From NCBI GenBank assembly GCA_016180645.1, contig JACPAV010000023.1, positions 1-56,015 on the forward strand: 56,015 nucleotides of DNA. The letters run 5' to 3'. This document shows, piece after piece, positions 28,397-38,000 of this stretch (its first letter is position 1; each line of letters starts with the position of its first letter). Both the position numbers and the translations under genes were made by a program. The notes under the pieces were generated by a model, which was given only the letters and a program-made list of their open reading frames with translations, did not search any database and was not told the origin of the DNA. Origin of the DNA: Nitrospirota bacterium. Its GTDB lineage: Bacteria; JACPQY01.

Positions 28397-28807
28397 CTAT
28401 TCTTCCTCCGCTCCCTTGGCGGGTTTCTGCCAGAATTGCACCAGGATGCCGAACGCGGATTTGGGGTGAATGAAGGCGGTCTTCCAGCCGCCCATCTCCC
28501 ACCGGTCCACCACCCGGATGCCGTCCTTTTCCAATCGCGACACAACCGCATCGAGGTCGTCCACGTACAGCGTGATGTGATGAAATCCCGTGCCCCTTTT
28601 CTCGATGTATTTCTTCACGAAGCTTTCGTGCCCCCCGTCCTCGAGAAGCTCAATTTTGAAATCACCGATCTTCAGATTGGCGAAGTTGAACCGCCCGTCG
28701 TACCCCGGCGTGCGGCTCGTGCCCACTTTGGCCTCCAGGTACTTCGTGAAGAACTCGACGGCCTTCTCGATGTCCTCGACGGCAAATGCAATGTGATCGA
28801 CTTTCAT
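28397..28807 (-). CDS. VOC-family protein, methylmalonyl-CoA epimerase-like
   Basis: A 136-residue protein with two beta-alpha-beta-beta-beta units. Its start MKVDHIAFAVEDIEKAVEFF, its second-unit GTGFHHITLYVDDLDA and its end AFGILVQFWQ match methylmalonyl-CoA epimerases and related VOC enzymes. Metal ligands would be His5, Glu in IELLE, His in FHHI and the last strand. No mutase is nearby, so the substrate is open. ATG 28807 gives the usual start; an ATG at 28822 directly abuts the upstream stop. Confidence 0.75.
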   Translation of the reverse strand: MKVDHIAFAVEDIEKAVEFFTKYLEAKVGTSRTPGYDGRFNFANLKIGDFKIELLEDGGHESFVKKYIEKRGTGFHHITLYVDDLDAVVSRLEKDGIRVVDRWEMGGWKTAFIHPKSAFGILVQFWQKPAKGAEEE

Positions 28808-28822
28808 CTCATGAGCCCCCAT

Positions 28823-29515
28823 TCAGGAAGGCGAACGAGGCAACTCGGCGGCGCCGGGAAGGAGGTCGGCAAAGACGAAGCCATCGCGTTCGACCACTTC
28901 ACCGGATCGAATGGAAACCGGCTCCCTGAACATTGGGCCGGCGTAGGCGAAGGAGTGGAATTCCCCTTTCTCGCCGCAGGGATCGACGCCGGCGGGGAAA
29001 TCTGAAAGGAGCGCGGAGTCGAATTCGCGCCCGGCGAAGGCGGCCGAAAGGACTTTCGGATCAATGCACGTCAGCCGCGCGCGAAGCCCGCCGGAAATCA
29101 TGTCCCGCGCGAGCCGATCGGTGGGAATCTGCCAGAGTGGGAAAACCGGCTGAAGCCCGGTCCCGGCCAGTTGCTCCTCGCGATAGCGGCGCACGTCCTC
29201 CAGGAAGAGGTCCCCGAAGGCCACGCCCTCGATTCCCTCGCGCACGGCCCTTTCGCATGCCGTTCTCATCCTGCTTTCGTATTCCTCGTTGGGGCACGGC
29301 CAGGGGAGCGGAACGGGCCAGAGGGGTAGGCCCGCGGAGGCGGCCTGCGCTTCCAAAAGCTCGCGACGAACCGCGTGCATCGCGACTCGGTCGAACGCCT
29401 CGTTGACCGTCGTCAGCAGGCCGGCGATTTGGAATTCACCCGACTGCCGCAAAACGTGGAGGGTCCACGCGCTGTCTTTTCCGCTGCTCCAGGAGAGAAG
29501 AATCTTTCTTGCCAT
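28823..29515 (-). CDS. PP-loop ATPase of the Dph6-related family
   Basis: A 230-residue protein with the ATP-pyrophosphatase loop SWSSGKDSAW and the family-specific VAFGDLFLEDVRRYREE, FPLWQ and GEFHSFAYAGPMF segments. Its archaeal and eukaryotic relatives amidate diphthine. In bacteria, which lack diphthamide, the members are of unknown role and probably amidate or thiolate a small molecule. The stop is adjacent to the start of the VOC gene. Confidence 0.75.
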   Translation of the reverse strand: MARKILLSWSSGKDSAWTLHVLRQSGEFQIAGLLTTVNEAFDRVAMHAVRRELLEAQAASAGLPLWPVPLPWPCPNEEYESRMRTACERAVREGIEGVAFGDLFLEDVRRYREEQLAGTGLQPVFPLWQIPTDRLARDMISGGLRARLTCIDPKVLSAAFAGREFDSALLSDFPAGVDPCGEKGEFHSFAYAGPMFREPVSIRSGEVVERDGFVFADLLPGAAELPRSPS

Positions 29516-29562
29516 CGACGGTTTTGACGATTCAGCTCGCAGCGTGTACAAGGGTCCGATCC

Positions 29563-29841
29563 ATGGCGAACGAAATCGGGTATTGGGCCAGCGTCATTTT
29601 GCCGTTCTTCAATCTACCGCTCATCTGGCACCTGGTCCGGCGCAAAAGCTCGCAGGACATCAGCCTGACGTGGGCCGGGGGCGTGTGGGCGTGCATCGTC
29701 CTCATGACGCCGAGAGCGATTTCCTCACCGGATGCGGCCTTCCGGGTTTTCGGTTGGCTCAACATCGTCCTTTTCTCGGTGGTGGCTGGCCTGGTGTTCT
29801 GGCTTCGAGTCCGGAACCCCGCGAAGCCGCCTTCTAGCTGA
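29563..29841 (+). CDS. PQ-loop (SemiSWEET-like) half-transporter
   Basis: A 92-residue protein with three hydrophobic helices. The first loop carries FFNLPLIWHLVRRKSSQDIS, which has the position and flanking pattern of a PQ-loop (proline, basic cluster, Ser/Asp, Ile-Ser) though the Gln is replaced by Leu. SemiSWEETs work as dimers to carry sugars. The gene is divergent from the PP-loop ATPase. Family assignment is moderate because the motif is imperfect. Confidence 0.5.
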   Translation: MANEIGYWASVILPFFNLPLIWHLVRRKSSQDISLTWAGGVWACIVLMTPRAISSPDAAFRVFGWLNIVLFSVVAGLVFWLRVRNPAKPPSS

Positions 29842-30070
29842 GAAGCGGAATCAGCCGGTCGAGAGCCTCGCGAACGCGTTCGGCCTCGCCCTTCTTCAGC
29901 CGGCCGAGCGCGGCAAACGATTCCATTCCGTCCTTCTTCCGAACGATCCGCGTGAATCCGATCTTTTTCTCGCCACCGTTGTAGCTGTAGACGCCCGCCC
30001 GGATCCGCGCGCCGTCCACATCGATCATTTCTTCGTTGATCGCCTTATCTTTTTCAGGTTCGTATGCCAT
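29834..30070 (-). CDS. small basic protein, unknown
   Basis: A 78-residue soluble protein with a beta-rich middle (RIRAGVYSYNGGEKKIGFTRIV) and a C-terminal helix (GEAERVREALDRLIPLL). The beta-sheet-then-helix order recalls PC4/YdbC-like single-strand DNA binders, but no signature residue settles it. GGAGG stands correctly before the ATG. Its last 8 nt overlap the convergent PQ-loop gene. Confidence 0.6.
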   Translation of the reverse strand: MAYEPEKDKAINEEMIDVDGARIRAGVYSYNGGEKKIGFTRIVRKKDGMESFAALGRLKKGEAERVREALDRLIPLLS

Positions 30071-30147
30071 GAAAACCTCCTGCGCCTTCCGCGCCTTTGT
30101 GTCTCCCACACTTGAAGCCTGCTTGGGGCTTCCAACGATATTGCAGG

Positions 30148-30201
30148 GTAGCCGCAGGCTTCAGCCTGCGACAAAGAACGCGGCCTAAAGGCCGCGGCTA
30201 C
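30148..30201. repeat. REPIN-like pair of palindromes with GTAG/CTAC ends
   Basis: GTAGCCGCAGGCTTCAGCCTGCG is one hairpin unit (listed as GTAGCCGCAGGCT...AGCCTGCG); after a short spacer comes CGGCCTAAAGGCCG with an inverted CTAC end. The same type occurs at 54276-54330. Confidence 0.7.
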
Positions 30202-30271
30202 CAAGTTCCAATCACCAAAGGGTCTTTGCGGCGCAATCCTAGCCCCAACACGCGACTTTTCGCAAGGAAGG

Positions 30272-31663
30272 TCAGGCGGCGAAGGTCTCGACTCGGTCGC
30301 GGCCGTTCCGTTTGGCCAGATACAGCGCCTGATCCGCCTGCTGAATCAGTTCGGCCTTGTCCCGCGGCCGGCCCGAGGCGATGGAACTGACCCCGGCGCT
30401 CGCGCGCACTTCCACCGGGAGCCCTTCCCGTAGGAATCGAGTCCCCTTGATCCCTTCGCGGAGCCGTTCCGCCATTTTCACCGCGCCTTCGAGATCGGTT
30501 TCCGGGAGGACAAGGATGAATTCCTCTCCCCCGTAACGGCCGGAGATGTCCGCCTGACGGCAAAGCTGTCGGATGTTCCAACCGACCGAGACCAGCACTT
30601 TGTCGCCAAAGAGGTGGCCGTACTTGTCGTTGATGAGCTTGAAATGATCCAGATCCACCATGACTACCGAAAGATCGCGATTGTATCGCGCGGCGGTGTT
30701 GAACAAGGCGTCCATCTCAAGCTGAAACGTCGCGTGGTTCAGGAGTCCGGTGAGTGAGTCCCTACGGGATAATTCCTGGGCGCGCTCGTGCATGAGGATG
30801 TTGTTGACGACGAGCGCGAGCTGGTCGCTCATCCGCGAGACGTTTAGTTGGTCCATGGGATCGAAAGATCCGTCCTGGAGGTCATTGAGATTCAGCACCC
30901 CGATGGCGGACCCTTGTTCCAGGAGCAGCGGGTAGGAAGCGGCGAATGATTGGGTGTACTTCACCTCTTCGGAGCCGGTGGGGAAATCGAGTTTCGAGTA
31001 GTCCGACACGATGACCGGGAGGCCGGATTTGACGGCCTGTGACATCATCCCCGGCCGTTCAACGTCCACATACTGATCGAGCGGAGGCGACGGGTGGTTG
31101 TCCGCCCAGTGTTCAAGAATCTCGCCTTGCGTGGTCAAGACATAGAGCGAGAAGAGATTCACTCCGAGGAGCGCCGGGAGATCGGCCTTGAGCGTTTCGG
31201 ATAGCTTGGAACGGTCGAGGACCGTCACATGCCGGCTGAATTCCGCAAATTGCCGGGCCCGTTCGAGGTTGGCCTTCAGTTGTTCGGTCAGATCCCTTGC
31301 CCGAAGGTGGGCCCGGACCCGGGCGATGAGCTCTTTCGGCTCAACGGGCTTGGTGAGGAAATCATCTGCGCCGGCGTCCAACCCCTGCACTTTGGTCGGC
31401 AGATCCTCGCTGCCGGAGAGGATGAGAATCGGGATATCGCCGTGAGCCGGGTCCACCCGCATCCGGGAGAGAACGTCGAATCCGGTGAGGCCCGGCATCC
31501 GGAGGTCAAGTAGAACCATGTGCGGCGGGTCCTTCTTAAACTTGGCCATCGCCTCGGCGCCGTCGGAGGCCGAGTCGACGGTGTATCCTTTCGATCTCAG
31601 CACCTCCCCAAGCACGTCAAGGTTGGTAGCGTTGTCATCCACCACCAGGATCTTGGCGCTCAT
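30272..31663 (-). CDS. response regulator with GAF and GGDEF domains (diguanylate cyclase)
   Basis: A 463-residue protein in three parts. Receiver domain (1-120) with the phospho-acceptor Asp53 in LLDLRMP; a GAF-like domain (about 150-290); and a GGDEF domain (about 300-463) with the active-site GGEEF. The inhibitory site RQAD lies exactly five residues before GGEEF, so product inhibition by c-di-GMP should be intact. It would make c-di-GMP when phosphorylated. Its ATG overlaps the stop of the preceding receiver gene, so it is the last gene of a four-gene signalling operon. Confidence 0.9.
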   Translation of the reverse strand: MSAKILVVDDNATNLDVLGEVLRSKGYTVDSASDGAEAMAKFKKDPPHMVLLDLRMPGLTGFDVLSRMRVDPAHGDIPILILSGSEDLPTKVQGLDAGADDFLTKPVEPKELIARVRAHLRARDLTEQLKANLERARQFAEFSRHVTVLDRSKLSETLKADLPALLGVNLFSLYVLTTQGEILEHWADNHPSPPLDQYVDVERPGMMSQAVKSGLPVIVSDYSKLDFPTGSEEVKYTQSFAASYPLLLEQGSAIGVLNLNDLQDGSFDPMDQLNVSRMSDQLALVVNNILMHERAQELSRRDSLTGLLNHATFQLEMDALFNTAARYNRDLSVVMVDLDHFKLINDKYGHLFGDKVLVSVGWNIRQLCRQADISGRYGGEEFILVLPETDLEGAVKMAERLREGIKGTRFLREGLPVEVRASAGVSSIASGRPRDKAELIQQADQALYLAKRNGRDRVETFAA

Positions 31664-32040
31664 GCCGCCGCCTTTGCGTTCAGCGCGCGCCGCACGGCGG
31701 CCAGTACTTCTTTCGGTTCACAGGGCTTGGTCAGGAAATCGGCGCAGCCGGCGCGCAGGGCTTTCTCGCGATCCGCCACGTAGGCGTGCGCGGTGATCCC
31801 GATGACCGGGGTCGATCGCATTTCGGGATTCAGGTGAATTCGGCGGGCGGCCTCCCATCCGTCGATGACCGGGAGGGAATAATCCATCAGGATTACGTCC
31901 GGGCGATGGGCGAGCGCCGTCTCGACTCCTCGCGCGCCGTCCTCCGCCACCACAACTTCGAATCCACTCGCCTCGAGCAAGGTCGTCCAGATGTCGCGCG
32001 TGTCGGGATTGTCTTCCACCACGAGCACCTTGGCCATCAT
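31660..32040 (-). CDS. stand-alone response-regulator receiver domain
   Basis: A 126-residue receiver with the acidic pair Glu9/Asp10 in VVEDN, the phospho-acceptor Asp53 in LMDYSLP, and the Lys in LTKPCEP. It has no output domain, so it would pass phosphate on or act by binding a partner. It overlaps both neighbours by 4 nt (with the histidine kinase upstream and the cyclase downstream), which ties the three proteins together. Confidence 0.9.
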   Translation of the reverse strand: MMAKVLVVEDNPDTRDIWTTLLEASGFEVVVAEDGARGVETALAHRPDVILMDYSLPVIDGWEAARRIHLNPEMRSTPVIGITAHAYVADREKALRAGCADFLTKPCEPKEVLAAVRRALNAKAAA

Positions 32041-33452
32041 GCGGAAACCCCTCCGAATTCCCTTGGAAACGCCATGGAAAATGTGGACCCCGTTCCCACC
32101 CGGCTGTGCACGGTGAGCTGGCCCCCGACAAGTCCCATCAGCTTCCGGCTGATGGCGAGGCCGAGACCCGTTCCCCCGTACGCGCGCGTCGCCGTCGAGT
32201 CGACCTGTCGGAACTCCTCGAAAACGAGATGTTGGTCATCCTCCCGGATGCCGATCCCCGTGTCCGACACATGGATTTGAACCCACTCCTCCCGGAGTCC
32301 GTCCGGGGTGAAGAGCCGGGTGGTGATTCGAACCTCTCCCTGGGCCGTGAATTTGATCGCGTTGGAGAGGAGATTGTAGAGCACCTGCTGGAGTTTCCCC
32401 CGATCGGACCGGACGTGCAAATCGCCCGGGACTTCGTCGGTCTTGAGGGACAAACTCTTGGCCTCGGCCAGCGGCATGAAGGTGGTGAGGGCGCTCGCGT
32501 AGAGATCCTTCAGGGGGACGGTTTCAATCTTAACCGGCATTTTTCCCGCCTCTACGCGAGAGAGATCCAAAACGTCACTGATGAGCCTGAGAAGGTTCTG
32601 GCTGCTGTGAGTGATTTTCTGCAAGGCCTCCTTCTGCTTGTCGGACACGGAGCCGTACACTTCGTCGCGGAGGAGCGCGGTGTAGCCCACGATGGAGTTG
32701 AGCGGGGTGCGGATCTCGTGGGACATGTTGGCCAGAAACTCTGATTTTAGACGGTTGGCCCGCCGCAGGTCTGCCACCATCTGTTCGGCCTGTACCTCGC
32801 GAACCTTGGCCTGCGCTTCAAACTTGCGGCGTTGGCCCTCGACCTCCGTGGCCATCGAGGCAAGGGACTGCGCGGCGGCCTTCCACCCCCCCCGGCTCAT
32901 GCGCGGTACGTGGGAAGGCACGGCGCCATGCGAGATTCCAGCCGCGAAGCCGGTCAGCCTCCGAAGCGGGATTCGGACACCGGCGTTGATTTCGAACAAA
33001 CCCCAAGCGCACAGGATCAGCGCCAACACGCCGGCACCGGCTAGCTGGAGCCGGAATCGCCTCCGGGATTCCTGCTCCGACCATCGGATCGCGCCCTGCT
33101 CTGAATCGATCAGCCGCCGGAGCCGGCGCACTGCATCGGCATGAAGCGCTGGATCGCCCGAAGCCGCTGGAGACCGGAGCGCCTCGATACCCTCCGCCCA
33201 CTGTGCGCGGAGTGCCTTCGAGAGCAGCCCCGATGTTCCAAGGGACCGAAGCCGTTCCAATGCCTGCCTGGCCGGCTCGGAGTCGACCTCACGAATGGAC
33301 GCAAACTCCGCCAATTCCACGGCGGCCGCAATCAGAGCTTCGGCCGTCGCCTCGGCAGGATCGCGGTCTCGGACCAGAGATAGCCACGCCACACCCGTGA
33401 GCGCCAGGCACAACATGGCGGCGAGAACCACCACGGCCGCCAGTCGGGTCAT
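32037..33452 (-). CDS. membrane sensor histidine kinase
   Basis: A 471-residue kinase. Two membrane helices (about 5-27 and 137-155) enclose a periplasmic domain of about 110 residues with helical character. A linker and coiled coil follow. The dimerisation helix has the phospho-acceptor His245 in NMSHEIRTPLNS. The ATPase domain shows NLLSNAIKF (N box), VSDTGIGI (G1) and GGTGLGLAIS (G2). The periplasmic part would sense an envelope or external cue. It lies 10 nt after the NtrC-family regulator and is the likely kinase for the three receivers of this operon. Confidence 0.92.
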   Translation of the reverse strand: MTRLAAVVVLAAMLCLALTGVAWLSLVRDRDPAEATAEALIAAAVELAEFASIREVDSEPARQALERLRSLGTSGLLSKALRAQWAEGIEALRSPAASGDPALHADAVRRLRRLIDSEQGAIRWSEQESRRRFRLQLAGAGVLALILCAWGLFEINAGVRIPLRRLTGFAAGISHGAVPSHVPRMSRGGWKAAAQSLASMATEVEGQRRKFEAQAKVREVQAEQMVADLRRANRLKSEFLANMSHEIRTPLNSIVGYTALLRDEVYGSVSDKQKEALQKITHSSQNLLRLISDVLDLSRVEAGKMPVKIETVPLKDLYASALTTFMPLAEAKSLSLKTDEVPGDLHVRSDRGKLQQVLYNLLSNAIKFTAQGEVRITTRLFTPDGLREEWVQIHVSDTGIGIREDDQHLVFEEFRQVDSTATRAYGGTGLGLAISRKLMGLVGGQLTVHSRVGTGSTFSMAFPREFGGVSA

Positions 33453-33462
33453 CCGCCTTTCC

Positions 33463-34839
33463 TCACTGCACGGACGAGCGGATTCCGAGCTTCTTCATCT
33501 TATAGATCAGCGTGGTGCGATCGATTCCCAGCGTTTCCGCCGTTCGCGACTGATTGTGCGCATTTGCCGAGAGGGCCTCGACAATGATTTGTCGTTCCGC
33601 ATTCTCCAGAGTGCTCTTCAATCTGGCATTCGACGAGCCGGTTCCGCCGGCGTGAAGTCCCAGTTCAAGCGGGAGATGTCGCTCCTCCACGGTCTCACCC
33701 TCGTGCATGGACACGATCCGTTCGACAACGTGTTCCAACTCGCGCACGTTCCCCGGCCAGGAGTAAGCCGAGAGACTTCTCGCGGCTTCCGGACTGAGCG
33801 ACGAAAACTTCTTGCCGTATCGGGAGGCGAAACGCGCCAGAAAGGCTTTCGCCAGCACGGGAATATCCTCCTGCCTCTCGCGGAGAGGCGGTACGTGGAT
33901 GGGCACGGTGTGGAGCCGATAGTAGAGATCTGTTCGAAATTGCCCGCCATCCATCGCCTTCTGGAGATCCATGTTCGTGGCGGAAATGACGCGAACGTCC
34001 ACCGGAATCATCCTCTCGCCGCCGATCCGTTCGATCTCCCGCTCTTGCAGAACCCGGAGGAGACGGACCTGCACCTGCGGCGACATGGTGCCGATCTCGT
34101 CGAAGAACAGTGTCCCGTTGTCCGCCAGCTCGAATTTTCCAAGCCGGCGATTCATCGCTCCTGTAAAGGCGCCTTTCTCGTGGCCGAAGAGGTCGCTTTC
34201 AAGGAGGTTGTCCGGCACAGCGGCGAGATGAACGGCCACGAATGGACGTTCCGCCCGCCGACTGAGTCGATGCACGGCTCGGGCGACAAGTTCCTTTCCC
34301 ACGCCTGTTTCGCCTGTAATGAGAACGGCCGTATCGGTCGGGGCCACTTCTTTCACGGCGCGCATCACCGACTGCATCGCGGAAGATTCGAACAGGATCT
34401 GGTGCGGGTGTTGCTCCTCCGCCGCTTTGCGATACGCCATCGATTCGCGATTCATTCGCCGCTTCTCCAAGGCTTTCCGTCCGGTCAGTCGGAGCCGTGT
34501 GAGTTGCTCGTCATCGATGGGTTTCTGCACGTAATCGAACGCGCCGCGCTTGCCCGCGTCGAAGGCGTTCTCCGGCTCGTACCCCGCGGTGATCACGATG
34601 ACCTCGATCGTCGAATCGATGTCCTTGATTTTGGGGAGAAGTCCGAGGCCCGCGTTGCTCTGATCCCCAAGGCAAAGATCGAGGAGCACGAGATCGATGG
34701 ATTTCTGCACGAGGAGTTCCAGCGCGCCGGCCGCGCTCGATGCCGTTGACACCTCGTATTCATCTTTCAGCTTATGGGCGAGGTAGTCGGTGACCGCGGG
34801 ATCATCGTCCACTACCAACACCTGCGGTCGTCGAGCCAT
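33463..34839 (-). CDS. sigma-54-dependent response regulator, NtrC family
   Basis: A 458-residue activator. Receiver (1-120) with Asp54 in LLDLCLG; AAA+ domain (about 145-380) with GETGVGKEL (Walker A), the sigma-54-contacting loop GAFTGA, LFFDEIGTM (Walker B) and the arginine-finger region RTDLYYRL; C-terminal Fis-type helix-turn-helix with RTAETLGIDRTTLIYKMKKLGI (given as landmarks). All parts for ATP-driven opening of sigma-54 promoters are intact. It is divergent from the 2190-residue lipoprotein gene, which has a sigma-54 promoter. The frame is open to 34989, but the ATG at 34839 begins the normal receiver. Confidence 0.94.
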   Translation of the reverse strand: MARRPQVLVVDDDPAVTDYLAHKLKDEYEVSTASSAAGALELLVQKSIDLVLLDLCLGDQSNAGLGLLPKIKDIDSTIEVIVITAGYEPENAFDAGKRGAFDYVQKPIDDEQLTRLRLTGRKALEKRRMNRESMAYRKAAEEQHPHQILFESSAMQSVMRAVKEVAPTDTAVLITGETGVGKELVARAVHRLSRRAERPFVAVHLAAVPDNLLESDLFGHEKGAFTGAMNRRLGKFELADNGTLFFDEIGTMSPQVQVRLLRVLQEREIERIGGERMIPVDVRVISATNMDLQKAMDGGQFRTDLYYRLHTVPIHVPPLRERQEDIPVLAKAFLARFASRYGKKFSSLSPEAARSLSAYSWPGNVRELEHVVERIVSMHEGETVEERHLPLELGLHAGGTGSSNARLKSTLENAERQIIVEALSANAHNQSRTAETLGIDRTTLIYKMKKLGIRSSVQ

Positions 34840-34909
34840 CACGATTGAAGCGCCGGGGCCCTGTTCGCACTCCCCTGCGCCTATTCCTCCTGACCCAATC
34901 CTACAGTCC

Positions 34910-34928
34910 TTGTTGGAAAATTCAACAA
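34910..34928. promoter_or_regulatory. palindrome, candidate activator binding site
   Basis: TTGTTG-GAAAATT-CAACAA, a 6-7-6 inverted repeat, 112-130 nt upstream of the sigma-54 -24 box at 35040 and about 70 nt upstream of the regulator's own ATG. Distance and symmetry suit an enhancer for an NtrC-type protein. Confidence 0.45.
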
Positions 34929-35020
34929 ACTTCTGAAGATTGTGGGGAGCGCCAACGAGGAAACGATCTTTGCCATTGACACGCTGCATAACCCTTCATA
35001 ACTTCTTTGTTATTCACTCA

Positions 35021-35034
35021 GTGATTCAGATCAC
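35021..35034. promoter_or_regulatory. CRP/FNR-like palindrome
   Basis: GTGATTCAGATCAC matches the GTGA-N6-TCAC core of CRP-type sites. It lies 3 nt before the sigma-54 promoter, a place where a bound protein would probably hinder transcription. A near-identical copy lies at 51595-51608. Confidence 0.5.
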
Positions 35035-35037
35035 ATC

Positions 35038-35053
35038 TTGGCAATCTCCTTGC
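35038..35053 (+). promoter_or_regulatory. sigma-54 promoter of the MopE/RCC1 lipoprotein
   Basis: TTGGCA-N6-TTGC with GG at 35040-35041 and GC at 35052-35053, exactly 10 nt apart as sigma-54 requires. Transcription should start near 35065, only about 3 nt before ATG 35068. Confidence 0.7.
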
Positions 35054-35067
35054 GTTTGCAATTTTCA

Positions 35068-38000
35068 ATGCTTCCCGAAGTGACTTTGGACTCTCTGACT
35101 CGCGCAACTTTCATTAGCGCCATTCTCGCCGCCATCCTGCTGTTGAATCTGAGTTCGTGCACCCGAAAGGGCGGTCGCTTGCTCCGAACCCCGCGGACGA
35201 CATCTTCTCCAAATGAAGGGAAGGCCTCCGAATCTCCCGCTGATGCCACCATCACCGGCGAAATATCGCCTGCATCCGCAAGGATTCTCGGCCGAGTCGT
35301 TTCCGAATCCGGCGAACCGGTTCCCGGCGCAAAGGTGAAGGTCATGCGGTTTGGTGATTCCAGCCTTTCGCGCGAGACGATGGCGGACGGCAATGGAGTT
35401 TTCTCCTTCGACTGGGATCAACTCGAAACCGTGGCGGTGTCTTCCACGGCTGAAGGATTCGCCACTCAAAGCACGATTGTCGATCTTGTCGAGCAGAGCA
35501 CGAGCTTGTCTCTCACGCTTCCCGCGATCCACTTTGTGAAGGACTACGAAATCAAGGCCGACACCCCGGAACTCAAGATCGACCTTCCCGACAACTCAGT
35601 CTCCATCGAGATTCCCGACCCGGCCCGAGCACTGGGAACGACCGGTCCGATTCGAGTGGAAGTCTCCTCACCTTCTTCAGGCGGCGCCGATGTGCCCATG
35701 CCCGGCGGATTCATGGCGATTCTGTCCCGCACCCCTTCCCCCTCCCCCTCGACGGGGGAGGGTCAGGGTGGGGGTGAAAACGTGCGAAAGCAGGCTGTTC
35801 GCCGTTCGGGGCCCGGACCAGAGGAGATTGTTCAGCTCGCCTCGGTCGCCTATGCGGACATTACCCTCCGTGATTCCGCCGGAAACGAGATTCATGAGCT
35901 GAACTCACCCGCCAAGGTAAGAATGAAAATCACGCCTGGCACGCTGAATCCCGCCACCAACGCGCCGTTCAAGATCGGCGATACGGTCCCCATGTGGTAC
36001 ATCGATCCCGACGCTGGCACATGGGTCCCGGAAATCGATGAGAAGGGTGAGCAGACCGTCGGGACCGTCCTGGGAGCCGATACCGGTCTACAGGCAGAGT
36101 TCATGGCGAAACATTTTACGTGGTGGAATTTGGACCAGCCCATTTCCACACGGCATTGTTTGCGCGGAAGGGTAATCGACCCATGCAATCTGCCCGTTAC
36201 CAATGTGAGCGTCTGTGCCAACGGAGTGAGTTTCCAGGGGGCAAGTTGTCGCGGTGCGACCAAGTTCGTCTACAAGCGAGAAGATGGGCTGGGACAGGAA
36301 GGATTATTTTGCTTGGACATCCTGAAGGGTAGCACAGTCGATCTCCAAGTCGGTCGGGGCGGGATCTACAAGGGAAGATTCGATCTCGATGAAGTCCTTT
36401 GGCAGAAACAGCTCTCCGTATCGGGTACGGAGGCCACATGCGGCCAATCACCACTCGCATGCACGGACCTCGGGGACGTGGTGGTGCTCCGCTCTCTACG
36501 CCGAGTAGTAGGCCGAATTGTCAACAAGGGGGGGGAGATGGTGGGCCACGCCCTGGTTAGTGTGAATGGGAGGGTTTTTGAGGCGGCGGGCGACGGTCAT
36601 TTCGAACTCAGAAGTGAGCCAACCGAGAACCTCACGATTTCTTTCACCCACCCCAAGGGCGCAAAGTTCGGCCAGACTACGCGCGGGGCGAACATTCCCG
36701 GAGTGACCCCCGAGCCGGGCAAGTGCGAACAGCTCCCCCCGATCGATCTTGGAGACATTCCCATGAACACGGAAACAGGATGTCTGCGAGGGAAAGTCGT
36801 GGACGAAACGGGGAACGTGGTCCAAAATGCCAATCTCGCCTTGGGCGGAAGTTTCGTCCAAAGCGACCGAGGCGGGAACTACTGCCTGGAGTCGCTCACC
36901 GGCGCGCAGGAACTCAACCTTCGTCTGTATGATCGTGGCCGCGGCCGCCTCCACACGAAAAAAGCCCCCTACCAAATCGTGGGAGGCGGCTATTGCGGCG
37001 GAGGGGACGAACGGTGCGTCCATGCGGATATCGTCGTGGAACTCGGAGATGCCTGCATCTCCGGCACGGTCAAGGACCAAGCAGGCAAGCCCCTCGACAG
37101 CGCGGTTGTTCAGATCGGCAACCAAATGGTCACCACCGATAAAACCGGTCATTATTGCATCCAGGCCCAAGCCCGCGCGAAGCAGAGCATTCGATTCAGA
37201 GCCTTCTCCGGGATCGGCGGCGCCGCATCCGAATCTGAGGAAACCGTCGAAGTCGAAACCAGCGGTCCCGGCCTGTGCAGCGCGAACGCAAAGAAGAATT
37301 GCACTTCGCATGACGCAACCATTCGCATCAACCAGCCACCGGCCATCGATTCGATCAAGGCGAGGGACAAGCGCGTGGACCCATCCGAAGAAACCGAAAT
37401 CACGCTCCGAGCGACCGATCCCGAAGACGCAGAGATGGGCTTCGTCTGGTCCTCCACCGGCGGTGAGGTCCAAGCCCCAAACTCCAAGATTTCCGGCCAG
37501 CACCCCCCATCCCCACCTTCCCCCTCAAGGGGGGAAGGGACGATAGGGAACCCGCTTCACACAGCTTCCCCCTCCCCCTCGACGGGGGAGGGTCAGGGTG
37601 GGAGTGAACGCCCACCTCAGGCTGGTCCCACCCGCCAAATCACCTGGAAAGCCCCCGCGGAACCCGGCGTATACACCGTCAGCGTCATCGCCAAGGACGA
37701 TCGCGGCGCAACAGCCATCGCAAGCGTGGAGATCCCCGTCGGACAGGATCAAGACGGCGACGGCTTCATCGAGAAGATCGACTGCGACGACCGGAACTCC
37801 AGTGTCCACCCCGGCGCTCCGGAGATCTGCGATCAGACCGACAACGACTGCAACGGGAAGGTCGATGACGTTCCCGCCACAATGGTCTTCTGGAAGGACC
37901 AGGACGGCGACGGGTACACGGACGGCACTTTCTTGAAGGGCTGCCCGGTGGGTCCCGGCTGGACTCAGACCGCGAAGAGAGGCGATTGCCGGGATGATCT

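Noticed and set aside
33295-34749. 484-residue open frame on the plus strand, antisense to the NtrC-family gene
   Set aside because: It lies wholly opposite clear kinase/regulator coding sequence, has no recognisable domain or start signal, and shows the Arg/His-rich bias of a shadow frame.
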